Positions 53,244-63,698 are shown, numbered from the stretch's first letter. The stretch: DNA of 64,000 nt from Fistulifera solaris (GCA_030295235.1 AP026134.1:1291536-1355535), one strand, 5' to 3'. The notes: generated from the letters alone by a model not told the origin. Numbers and translations are program-made.

Positions 53244-54209
53244 TCAGCGGGAGATATGTTTTAGGACGATCGCTAAATGATTGACCATGATATTCAGCTT
53301 CTCGACGCAGGCCTCGTCTAAAGCCTCGTCTCCTGTTATTTGTAGAACCGCCAAGACATCATGCTGATTCGAAGCTAGAATAGGAGCCAGCAGAACGCGC
53401 TGTTGATTGTTCTCGGACGAGCAAATAATTTGCCGCGAAGCCATACAGTCTTGCACGGCATTGCTTCCGTGGGATAACATTTCTATATGCGTTCGTGAAG
53501 ATGATCCTTGCGTTTGTGCATGTATTCGATCGAAATCCTTACTGAAAGGCATATAAATGGTACATCTGGTATGCAGTGGAAATACAGATCCTGCATCCAT
53601 CATATCCTCTACGATATTCTTCAGTTGCTTAGCCCGCTCGACTCGATCACGAGCATCTAAATCGACCAGCAGCAAGGTTGTTGCTCCTACAGCGCAACCA
53701 AAAATAACCCCTACAACGGCTCCTAACATGCTAACATTGCGACAAATAGGCAATTGCCGTTGCGCAGGCGTCAATTGAGGAGGTGTAATCCAGCGTGCTT
53801 TCGTCAAGAATCGCTCTAAAGAACCCCCGAAAACGACCCCCGAAACGTCGCTTACAACTTGCCCCGCTGCGGCAGCTGTCATTGTTGCGAGACCCAAAGT
53901 AACTCCTAGGGTGCTATCAATGTATTGTCCTGCCTGAATCATAACGACATTATCCATAAAGCCGAAACCGACCATCGGAATAGCGCTCGCTAAAAACAGT
54001 TGTTGCAGTGCGGTTTGTGTGGGCTTCGGAGTCGCTGTAAAAATGCTATTCGTCAGCGTTGTAGGGTCGAGGGAATGAATGGGAGTGCTCGGGAGCCTTG
54101 ATGATTCGTTCTTTCGACTCGAACGGCAGGTAATTACGGCGGTCGATTTCGAGCGACTGCGAAGCACGCGTAATCGCTGCATTACCGATGCAAAGGACTT
54201 TGTTCTCAT
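53244..54209 (-). CDS. TMEM65-family membrane protein fused to a GAF-like C-terminal domain
   Basis: 321 aa from ATG 54209, whose first 40 residues are basic and Ser-rich, like a mitochondrial presequence. The membrane part AIPMVGFGFMDNVVMIQAG, DSTLGVTLGLATMTAAAAGQ and VVSDVSGVVFGG is the TMEM65 signature. TMEM65 is a mitochondrial inner-membrane protein linked to Na/Ca exchange. After a third helix the C-terminus has alternating strands and helices (VFPLHTRCTIYMPF, RVLLAPIL, VLAVLQITG, CVEKLNIMVNHLAIVL) that fit a GAF-type sensor domain. That part is inferred from pattern only. No frame break. Confidence 0.82.
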   Translation of the reverse strand: MRTKSFASVMQRLRVLRSRSKSTAVITCRSSRKNESSRLPSTPIHSLDPTTLTNSIFTATPKPTQTALQQLFLASAIPMVGFGFMDNVVMIQAGQYIDSTLGVTLGLATMTAAAAGQVVSDVSGVVFGGSLERFLTKARWITPPQLTPAQRQLPICRNVSMLGAVVGVIFGCAVGATTLLLVDLDARDRVERAKQLKNIVEDMMDAGSVFPLHTRCTIYMPFSKDFDRIHAQTQGSSSRTHIEMLSHGSNAVQDCMASRQIICSSENNQQRVLLAPILASNQHDVLAVLQITGDEALDEACVEKLNIMVNHLAIVLKHISR

Positions 54210-54717
54210 GGTAAAAGAAAGGGTAAAGTTACGAAGAAAATAAGCACAAAGCAACCTTTCAAAGCTTTGAATCTGTTGTGAATACGCGGAATGACTGATG
54301 GCTGGAAATGAATAGTACTTGTACTGGTAGTAGCACAACCAGCGCGAGACAAGAGATGACGACGACAAAACACGAACTGATGGAAACCGAAACGCCGACG
54401 GAAGATGAAAAACGAAACTTTAACGGATAAAGCGCAGAAAGTTCCATACATCTTCCGGAAGAATGGCTACTATTGACTTTGAAGTAGTTCATAAGTGGTG
54501 CGACAATGAATTCGACACGGAACTAAGTCTACTACTCCGGAAACGGCGTTTAAATTCTGCCTCTTCGTAGACGCTACGTAGAATCTTGTACTGGACGCAG
54601 AATTTTAATGTCCTTTCCCGTACTACGTAGATAGACTACCCGAGAAAGCAAACCGATCAGTTAATCGATTCAGATACATTGTACATATTTATATTAAAAA
54701 AGAACTACACCTCACCA
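54210..54717. other. Intergenic interval with MITE
   Basis: Between the TMEM65 gene's start and the 3' end of gene J. Contains the second MITE-like copy. Confidence 0.5.
54544..54613 (-). mobile_element. MITE-like miniature inverted-repeat element, copy 2
   Basis: Reverse-complement copy of 10332-10401 with only a few differences over about 70 bp. Same terminal inverted repeats around TTTAAATTCTGCC and same TACGTAG core. Target-site duplication is not obvious. Confidence 0.65.
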
Positions 54718-57700
54718 TCAATTGCTTTGCCCGTCGTCCCACCTCCTCTGTGACATGGAATCGAGATAAGAGCCACCACCAAACCAGCTGTTCTTCACTT
54801 CAGGATACACTTGGTTGCCTAATCTGGGCGTCGGGGGAGATGTATCGCTTTCCGGCTTCGTTTCCGTGTGAGTCTGGGCGATCTCGTTGTTGTTGATATC
54901 ACTGTAAGTAGATTCAGAAACAGAAATATCTGCCGATGACCGATCGTCTTGCATCATTAACTCTCCGTAGCCATAGTGGGCAAAAGGATTTTGGTTGGGA
55001 TCGGCTCCTTCTTTCGGATTCCATTCCGTATTTGGAAAGAAAGAAGGGAGCTGCACTGAAAACTCCTCTTGTTCAGGAAACGATGAAGAAAGAGTGTGTT
55101 CGTCGACGGCCATTGACTGCTCTTGTGGCAATTCATCGTAAGATTCCAACGTTGGGGACGGCGCCTCGAACTCTGAAAGAGGGTTCTCTTGTACAGAATA
55201 TTCATTTGTCTGACTAGATTTATACAAAGAATCCAGATACGATCGCATTTGAGGCCGGGAAGCCTCTGCAAAACTGATAGCAGGGGGATAGTCATCGCGC
55301 TCTGAATAGTACATGGTCGGCGTCTCTGAGTAGCCACCTGGATGGATTCCAGGAAAGTCGAGAGCAGGCACAGGCTCGCTACTGTTCTGTTCTGTGACGT
55401 AAGAACCCCAATCGAAGACGCCATTGCTTTCTTTCAACTCCTCGTCATCAGGCCGTCGCATAGAATCAAGATATGATTTTCCGTTTTGCCAGCTAGAGGA
55501 CTGAGCGTCATTACGCTCGCGAAAACCTTCAACACCTAAGAGCGGACCATCGCTATACTCTCCACAAACATCGTTTTCTCTTTGATAACCGTCTTCAAAC
55601 GAAGCATCGGACTGAATTGGAGGGAATTCGTCATATGAATTTGAGAAAGGGATTTCGCTAGGGTCAAGAGGGAGGCTTTCGTCGTACATGGTCGTGGGAA
55701 AATCGCGGTCTTCATAGGCAGAGCGTTCGCCGAAAGAACTCGGAGAATAATTATCGCTTTCAAAAGGGGAGGCATCACCGTAGGGGCTCGGAGGGAACTG
55801 TTCTTGACGTTGCTCTTCTTCGCTAGGCAAATCTATAAACACGCTCTCGGCAGGATTGTCCTTGTATTGAGGCGGCCTGCCCCATCCTCCTTGAAATGGT
55901 CCAAACCCTCTATTTGCAGTGTTGTCAACGTACTCTGGTTGCCTTGTCGTAGTCGAACCAAAAAGATTTTCGGGAATATCCAAACGGAGACTACCGGGCT
56001 GGTAATTGCTCCTCAAAAACTCTGTAAAAAATACCGCCACGATTGCTATTACTGCGAACAGTGCCAACACGGTCTCGGTTAAGGTTTCGTTCTGGAGTGT
56101 TTTCAAACTCAGAGCCAGTAAGTGGACGTATTGAAGGAGGAGAAGCATCAGTGCCCCTCGTGGCTTGGGTTGATGCAACTTTAGATTTGTTAGTTTCGCT
56201 TGGACTGCTAGTTTGTTTTGGCGACGGTTGTTTCATGCCCCCAAAAATTGCTTCTCGGGTAGTATCGCCATCGTAAATGGTGGCGGAGGAGCGCTCTTCA
56301 TTTTGTTCAAAAGATTGGCAAAAAACTTTTTCCTATCCACATTAGCGTCATTCGCCTCGCTGGACTTGTTTTCAGCGTTTTTCGCCGGGACTGACGATGT
56401 AAGAGATTGTCGAGTGGGTTGGGCTTCCTTCTGCTTTGATGTCGGTTTCTCTCCAACTACAGCGGGCGCGACGGATACTTGCTGTTTCTTCGTTGGCGGA
56501 GCAATTTCGGACTTGGACGTAGCTTCGACTGGCTTTCCAGTCCCCTGTTCGACCCAGACTTCCTTTTCCGGATCCCAGTGAAGTGGAGCAGCTTCCCCAG
56601 TCAATATTTTAAAACGGCTTCCCGAATAATCACCGGAAATTTGACTGTTTTGAACAGGAAAAGAATCGTCGTCGGCAGTGGGAGCGTCTCCGAAGTGGGC
56701 TCTCGTGGCGTCTTGTAGATACGAGATAACCCCCGATTTATAAGCCGGATCGAAAACACCATTCGGTTGTGTGTAATCAGAAATTGAATCCGAAGGCGTT
56801 GAACTGGAAGCCGAGTTCCAGGACGAAGCAAAACTTTGACTTGCACCTTGAACTCTTCCCCCTCCGGACAAACTGCCGCTAGGATCGAAAGTGCCAGAAA
56901 CTGTTCGTGGTCGATTAAAAACGCCCTGCGGGCTGTATGTTGATGATGAAGGACCGAGCGGAGACGTAGCACGAGAATCCTGAGACGACGCGAACCAATC
57001 GTTTCCGGAACCACCATCACCGCCGCTTGAGAAGTACTGTGGAGTTGACGAAGGAAAAATTGTCGATTTGCCCAAAGTTTGTTTGAGTACATCGAAAGCC
57101 CATGGATCCCATTTCTCTGCATGACTAAAAGAATTGGAGGACGAAGAATCCGAAGACCGTGAAGAATCGCTACCCCACGAAGGTTCGGTTGATGGCGCTG
57201 ATGGTGGCTCGGGAGCAGGAAATGACGTTGATTTACCCAAGGTTTGACTCAATACGTTGAAAGTCCGCGGATCCCACGTTTCTGTCTTTTCATACGAAAT
57301 CATGCGCTGCCCTGGCTGTGGTGTCGGAAATTCTTCCACTTGATCACCACCTGTGGAAAAGTCCTGTGGAGCAGACGATGGGAAGTGCGTTGATTTCCCA
57401 AGTGTTTGACTTAAGACGTCAAATTTCCAGGGATCCCATGTTTCCGCGCGCTGAAAGGATGACCGAGAAGACGAGTCTCTCGTTGATACCGAAACATCAG
57501 TTGTCGACGACAGAGATATACCTGTGTTGGCAAAGTCTTCGAGAGAAGATGAAGGAAACATTGTTGATTTACCTAGAGTCTGGCTCATTACGTCGAATTT
57601 CCAGGGGTCCCAACTTTTCGCTCGATCAAATGATGGATCTGATAGTGCTTGGCTTCCAGCACTAAAAGCGGAAGTGTCTTGGTTGCCACTGGAATCAGAA

Positions 57701-60288
57701 GACGCTTCATCGGGTACATAATCCGCTGGATAGGATGAAGGAAAAATTGTGGATTTTCCCAAAGTCTGACTCATAACATCGAATTTCCAAGGATCCCAGG
57801 TCTCTGCTCTTTCGAATGCGCCTCGACTTGGAGAAGGCGTTCTCGCCCCGAGAGAAGTCTCTAGCCCCGATCCCGCAAAATCTTCAAGCGTGGACGATGG
57901 AAACTGTGAAGATTTTCCTAGAGTCTGACTCATTACATCGAATTTCCAAGGATCCCACGTTTCTGCTCTATCATAGGCATTAGTAGAGCGCTGACTGGAA
58001 CTAGCACCACCACCGTCCGCCGAGTAACCCTGTTTCGCGTCGCCCGTCTCTGAATAAGAATCCGATCCAGGAAAAGTGTAGTCCCAACCTTGATCATCCT
58101 GCTGAGTGTCGAGTATCACATTCTCCGATTCAGAACCGCCCCCTTCACCAGACATCTTTGACTTCGCTAACTGATTCACAAAAGAACCAAAAGTTACTTG
58201 GTGGTTTTCTTGGGTCCCACTCCTCAACGACTGAATCGCTCCTTATCTCGTCATCGACTATGACAGTTGGATTGGAAGCCGTACCGCCTTGCACTGGCTC
58301 CTTGGGTAAGCTATCATTCGCAACCGCTTCCACGTATGCGCCAAACTCACTAGCGACCTTCGGAGTGCCGTCCGCTTTAGTTTCTTCTACCGGCATGCTT
58401 CCTTTTGCTACTTCCTTTACAAAGAGCCAAACTCCTCTGCGGGCTTCGCGGACCCACCACCAGAATCGGGCATCATATCCTTTGCGATTTGTTGTACAAA
58501 TGAGCCGAAATTTGTCGGTGGCTTAGTTGGATCGAATCCATTGCTGCTTAGAACTGTGTCGGACTTATAAGAGCTGGGTGGACTAAACGTGTCTTTTGGT
58601 AATAGAGGAGCAGGAGGTGATCCAGGCTCAAATGACGGACTTCCCGGAGCAAGACTATCGTTCGGCAGTAATGGCGAAGGAGGTGAGCAGGCTTTAAAGG
58701 CTGGAATGGTCGTGCCGGTATTCACATCGGGAACAAGTGGAGCTGGTGGAGATCCAGGCTCAAACTTGGGACTAACTAATGAAGCACTTTCTTTCGGTAG
58801 CAACGGCGCAGGAGGGGGGCCGGGCTCAAAGGCTACGCTGTAAGGTGTAAAGTTGTCGTCGGGCATGAGCGGCGTGGTACGAGACGAGGACACGACCGGA
58901 AAAGGGCGTGCGGCGTCTACGTCAATATCATCGAGCGGTTTAGAAGCTTCGAGATCCGCTGATGGGAAAGGAGCAATTGGAGAAAGTGTGACATTCTCAT
59001 CTGAGGTACCATTAAGTGTGTCGAATCGCATAGTCTCTTTGCTGGAAATCATGCTAATGGCCGAAAATGCAGCGTCCTCTGCACTTGTGTTAGCCAAACT
59101 GAAAGTTTCCTTTATAGCAGACTCAAAACTTTGACCAAGAGAAGTAAGGTTCGACTTGCCCTCAATAGTCGGCACAGAAGTTGGCCGTTTTCGATCCGAC
59201 TTGGCGGGTTCATCCAACCACGTCACCTTCATCTTTGGTATCTTCTTGACTAGCCGCTTCGACGTATTGTTCTCCTCTTCCCCTAGCTTATTTGGCTGCG
59301 ATTTAGAAGTCTCCAATACAGGTGTTGTTCTGTTCGATAGCGTAACGTCTATCGACGCCGATGACGATGACCTCTCTTTTCTTGAAATAGTTGAATTGCC
59401 TGGAACGACGTCCGTTGCATTTGATGCGTTCGCTAATCCGGCATCCACAGCTATAGTGGTATTTCTCGCAAGAAGACCCGTGGACTCTTTCGACGGAAAG
59501 GGAGAATCTGTGTCGACCGGGTCGGCAGTTTCTAAAGTCGCGTTGTCCGTTGAAAGTGATAAATAAGCCTGCACCAAGGAATCATTTGAACCTACGGTAG
59601 ACACAAGAGTCCTGGTCAAATTAGTGGAAAGCCCTTTCTCGAGTTGGTTCTCTTGCAACGAGTTAGCCGATAATTTCGATTTCGTTGCAGTCGGCTGCGT
59701 CGCATTCAAATCGCCAAAAAATCCTGCCAAAGCTCTCGCCACCGATGATATCGGTTTCTTGTCAACACCAGATTTTGTGTCATTATATCTTGGACTGTTC
59801 GTATTGTTCAGTAAATAACTGTTTGGACCAGTGGCTTCGTTTTCGAGAACGGTGCTGTTGGTGTTTTCTTTGTGAATGATGCCTTTAGTCTCTGTTGTGG
59901 CTGTTGCGTTTCTTTCGCTGGATTCACCTGGATTCCGCTGTGCGAAAAGCGAAGTTTTCCACCGTCGACCTTCTATCATTCTGGCGCTTTGTCGCTTATT
60001 TAAGCGAACCCAGGGAAGTTGTCCGACTACTTTTGCCTCATCATGTTTCTCTGAAGTCGATTGTTGGCTGTTCACTTTTCTGCGTTTCCCGATCGCTCGA
60101 CTAAGATCCTCATCTTCAATGTTGATATCTCTCTTGTTAGTGTTATCCGGAAGGGGAATGAAATGTGGTTGTAGGGCGCCGCAATAGAGATGGTGCAAAG
60201 GGACGGTGACCCATCCCTCCGCATAGATCACAAGATGAATAAAAAGGATAGGAAGACAGTAAATCGCTCGTTTCCGTGTTTGTCGCAT
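54718..60288 (-). CDS. Family gene J: giant mosaic repeat protein (about 1,856 aa)
   Basis: Four overlapping open frames form one gene. Order from the N-terminus: signal peptide ending LVIYAEGW (W26); a 550-residue Asn/Ser/Thr-rich region with many N-x-T/S sequons; four PGSPPAPLLPK-type repeats; four NFGSFV-x3-AK-x2-M repeats; six WDPWKFDVMSQTLGKS-x-FPSS repeats 53-70 residues apart; FTYDGDTTREAIFGGM; one transmembrane helix (ETVLALFAVIAIVAVFF); a Tyr/Pro/acidic region with three SYLDS(L/M) motifs, the last near the end. Joining needs one base added at 58421-58423, one removed at 58189-58192, one added at 56275-56277 and one removed at 56100-56103. Motif continuity across each join (EEFGS|FVKEVAK, SNF|GSFVNQLAK) supports this. 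Function unknown. Confidence 0.78.
57035..57990 (-). repeat. Six coding repeats WDPWKFDVMSQTLGKS in gene J
   Basis: Units begin [RHK][AT]E[TK]WDP and end FPSS or FPA. The 30-residue core is conserved to nearly 80 percent by eye, with Ser/Asp-rich linkers of varying length between. Core contains Trp-Asp-Pro-Trp and a predicted short amphipathic helix. Confidence 0.92.
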
Positions 60289-61113
60289 TCTTTGTGTGAG
60301 TTTATATCAACAGTTTGAAGTCAAGTAGCAGTAAAGCCTCATGTCCTCCTTTGTCTGAATGAAAAGGCTTCGCACTGTATTCATTCGTTTTTGTAATGTT
60401 GCGATTGCTAGTACCTCGCGCCATCACGATCACGATGCAACACGAAAAACGAGACACGAGACGACACGAGCGCTTCGAACTCGGCGAGCAGATCTTTCGT
60501 CTGAGTTGCAGTTCTACACTTCGGTGATATACAGTTAGCAGCAGGTAAGAACAGATGGCTGTCTTGATTTGTACCGTGAGTACCACACCCTGTACTTCAA
60601 ATTGTATAGTCAGCGATCGGATCGCCATTTTGAATATTTTCCTTGCTTTTAAGTAAACGTGTGTCCAACGCCAGATCATGGATTGTATTATGGCCAACCG
60701 AAAATTATCTCTTATATACTAGTAAGCGTCTGAATATGAAATATCGCTGCTGGCAGACAGCACAATCCCGAAAGGACTGATGTCATCGATGTGTCTCTCC
60801 GTAGAATTTACGCGCGTTTGTCGTAGGGAAAGAATAGAAACACAAGGTGACGTGGCCTGTCCGCCGCTCATGCAAATTGCAACGTTCAAGTCTTAGTACA
60901 CTAAGACTGTATATACCAGTAACATGCATTGCGTCCGTCGCTCTCTTTTCTCGTACGTTTCATTCAGCTCGCAAATCCTCCGACAAACCATCACAAAACG
61001 ACGCAGATCGACAATCAACAACTTTTAAAAACAAACGACCGCTTTGTCCCTCCATTGCAATAGCAACCGAACTTCTTGCTTGATATTATTTTAGAAAGGC
61101 AGCCTCGCTAATA
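60289..61113. other. Divergent promoter region of genes J and K
   Basis: 825 bp between two family genes transcribed in opposite directions. No gene or repeat recognised, so a shared bidirectional promoter is possible. Confidence 0.4.
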
Positions 61114-62353
61114 ATGACATCAATATCTTTGAAACGCCTTCCTACGAGCCGTCGATGGCTCGTAGCGCATCACCTCCTTTTCTCGGCTGTCGCACCAATC
61201 AACGCGTGGATTGTACCCCCTCCTGTCTTTGATCCTAGAAATCCTATGCCTCCGCAATATTCTTTCTTTCCGGATGAACCCATGGGTGCTCGAAATAGCG
61301 GTCTCTACGGTCGAATAGGGCAGGACGAGCCATTTGTACACCTAATGCAAGACTGGAAGCCTTCGGTCGGACCTTTCTTTAACAACCCGGAACCCCGAGA
61401 ATGGAGAGAACCCAACAACGGACATTATCAAGCACCAGAGCACATGCCTTCGTCATCTCCCTACTACCGCGAGCATCAAGTTCAGCAGCCGCTCGGTCCG
61501 AATGCTTGGGGAAACCCGCTGCCGGAAGCTATGGTTCTTCATTTGCGCCCGATGGGACTTTTGCCGGGCGGAGACGTGAGGTCGCAGTCCCCAAATAATG
61601 ACTCCTGGAATACACAACGTCCGAACAAGTCTCCTTGGCCGGAATGCGTCGCCTCATTCTTGGCGAATAGTGGGGTAAATCCTGCTAGTTCGCAGCAGTG
61701 GATGAATGAAGAGCAAAAACAGACCGTCACGACAGGCCACCGAATATGATGGAAGAGCCTCCGCCAAGGACTCTGGGATATGGTCATTGGCGAACATTCG
61801 ATCCTCGCTCCCCTCTTGGCTACCAGTCAAATTACCCACGATCTCAATGGCGCGCTCGTGGCGAGCCTATGTTCAATGATGCACCATGGCAGGCCGTCGC
61901 GATATTATGACTTCGCACTACGCTTCTGTGGGTGCCGATGAGCCGTGGGGAAAGTCTTGGAATATGCAACACGAGAAAACTTCAATTTGGGAAGGACCAA
62001 GTCATTCGTCATCCTCGTTTGGTTCTGGCTCTTTCTACAGTCAATCGGTGCATACGACCCAAACTTCGTTTGATGGAAGTTCGAGATCTGGTTCTTCTAC
62101 AAACTTCGACAAGCAGTCAGGTAAAACTTCCAGTAAAGTTATCGGGCGAATTCTATGTGGAGTCAGAAGCAATAAAAGACAAAGGAATGGTGAAGGCGGC
62201 TGCATTTACCCAACGAACTGTTGCTCCAACCAATGGTGTTGTTGGGATGCCCTCTACCTTCAAAGCTACCTTGACACCCTTTCTCCAAGAAGTTTCTCCG
62301 CGGGGCGATGGAAGGGTCCAAATTTTATGCCATACAAAGGCCCACAACATTAG
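61114..62353 (+). CDS. Family gene K: telomere-proximal SYLD/GPNFMPYKGP protein
   Basis: About 413 aa after repair and the last gene before the telomere. Hydrophobic leader VAHHLLFSAVAPINAW (W32), then a Pro/Trp/Asn-rich body with repeated short W-containing stretches (REWREPNN, GHWRTFDPRSP, QWRARGEP). C-terminus: SYLDTLSPRS, then GPNFMPYKGP, as in gene B. Restoring the frame takes four one-base changes: add in A5 61715-61719, add at GG 61888-61889, remove in A4 62123-62126, add at GGG 62244-62246. The last one recovers the SYLD motif. Four breaks in 1.2 kb could mean a decaying gene or poor subtelomeric sequence. Confidence 0.7.
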
Positions 62354-62970
62354 GTAGAACTTCGAATAGTACTGCAATTATAATAGAAATTAATTTTAGT
62401 GATTGGCGAACTATGATGACAACAATCTTTTATAATTAATCGGCTTGACCCAGAGTGCGTTATGCCCAGCGCAGAGAGCTGCGCAACTTCGAAAAGACAA
62501 CCGACACACAAATCTGAGGCTCCAGGGTACCGGTACCTCTCTTGGAGTTGATAACGGCAAAGAACAAAATCCCTGATGCAGGGAAGGATCACCCGATCTG
62601 AAGTGATATAAATGCAACACTCTACTTACTAGCACTCTTTCCTGTTGCAGCAAAATCAACACCTCATGTCCATGAAAGCGGTAAACTGACGCGCAGGGAG
62701 TTTTAAGCTTCTCACCTACACATCATTGATTACAAGTACTTGCCATAAGAAAATCTGCCGGGGCACAAATCTGTCTCAGAATCACTAAAACACACATTAT
62801 CGACTATGGTGGAATCACACTGACTCGTAGAAAATGATTGTACACTGTACAGCTAAGAGATAACCGAATGCAGATAGAAGCACATTCTAGAGATTTATTG
62901 CTATGCCTCATGCCTCTGAGCATAAAACTCCACACCTCCCAGATTACACCTTGGGTCTAATGGGCGCGGC
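62354..62970. other. Gene-free subtelomeric interval
   Basis: No gene. GGTACCGGTACC at about 62527. It leads into the satellites. Confidence 0.5.
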
Positions 62971-62974
62971 AAAT

Positions 62975-63165
62975 GCTTGCTGCAAAAGTTCTGACTGCTG
63001 CAAAAGTTCGACAATTGAAGAAAGTTCCAACTATTTCAAAAATTCCGACTATTGCAGAAGTTGCAACTATCAGAAAATTTCTGACAACTGAAAAAGTTCT
63101 GACTATTGAAAAATTTTCAACTAGTGCAAAAGTTCCAACTATTACTAAAAATTTGGACATTTGTA
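62975..63165 (+). repeat. Degenerate subtelomeric satellite, TTCCGACTATTGCA orientation
   Basis: Diverged tandem of roughly 18-24-bp units around AAAGTTC(C/T)GACTATTGCA and variants. Its core is the reverse complement of the next array's core. Confidence 0.8.
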
Positions 63166-63257
63166 TGGGCTGGCGTGTAAAGGACCCCCTTCTCTGACCC
63201 CCTTCTTCCGTCTTTGACCCCCTCCGTCATCTCAGACCAAAACAATCATTGCTGGAC

Positions 63258-63417
63258 TTCCGAATATTGCAGAAGTGTGCAATAGTCGGAAGTGTGCAAT
63301 AGTCGGAAGTGTGCAATAGTCGGAAGTGTGCAATAGTCAGAAGTGTGCAATAGTCAGAAGTGAGCAATAGTCGGAACTGTGCCATAGTCGGAACTGTGCC
63401 ATAGTGGGAAGTGTGCT
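63258..63417 (-). repeat. 18-bp subtelomeric satellite, TGCAATAGTCGGAA orientation
   Basis: About eight to nine units of AAGTGTGCAATAGTCGGA, with later units varied (AACTGTGCCATAGTCGG). More homogeneous than the facing inverted array at 62975. Confidence 0.9.
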
Positions 63418-63698
63418 CACTTCTCACATCTCACTTCTCACTTCTCACATCTCACATCTCACTTCTCACTTCTCACATCTCACTTCTCACTTCTCACTTA
63501 ACACTTCTCACTTCTCACTTCTCACATCTCATTTCTAACATCTCACTTCTCACATCTCACTTCTCACATCTCACTTCTCAGTTCTCACTTCTCACATCTC
63601 ACTTCTCACATCTCACTTCTCACATCTCACTTCTCATATCTCACTTCTCACTTCTCACTTCTCACATCTCATTTCTCACATCTCACATCTCACTTCTC
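63405..63698 (+). repeat. 7-bp CTCAC(T/A)T-type telomere-adjacent satellite
   Basis: Tandem of TCTCACT/TCTCACA heptamers (CACTTCTCACATCTCA). Junction with the telomere is at 63698/63699. Confidence 0.93.

Noticed and set aside
54936-55217. Several 90-155-codon frames within gene J and C on either strand
   Set aside because: All overlap the longer repeat-bearing frames and have random composition.
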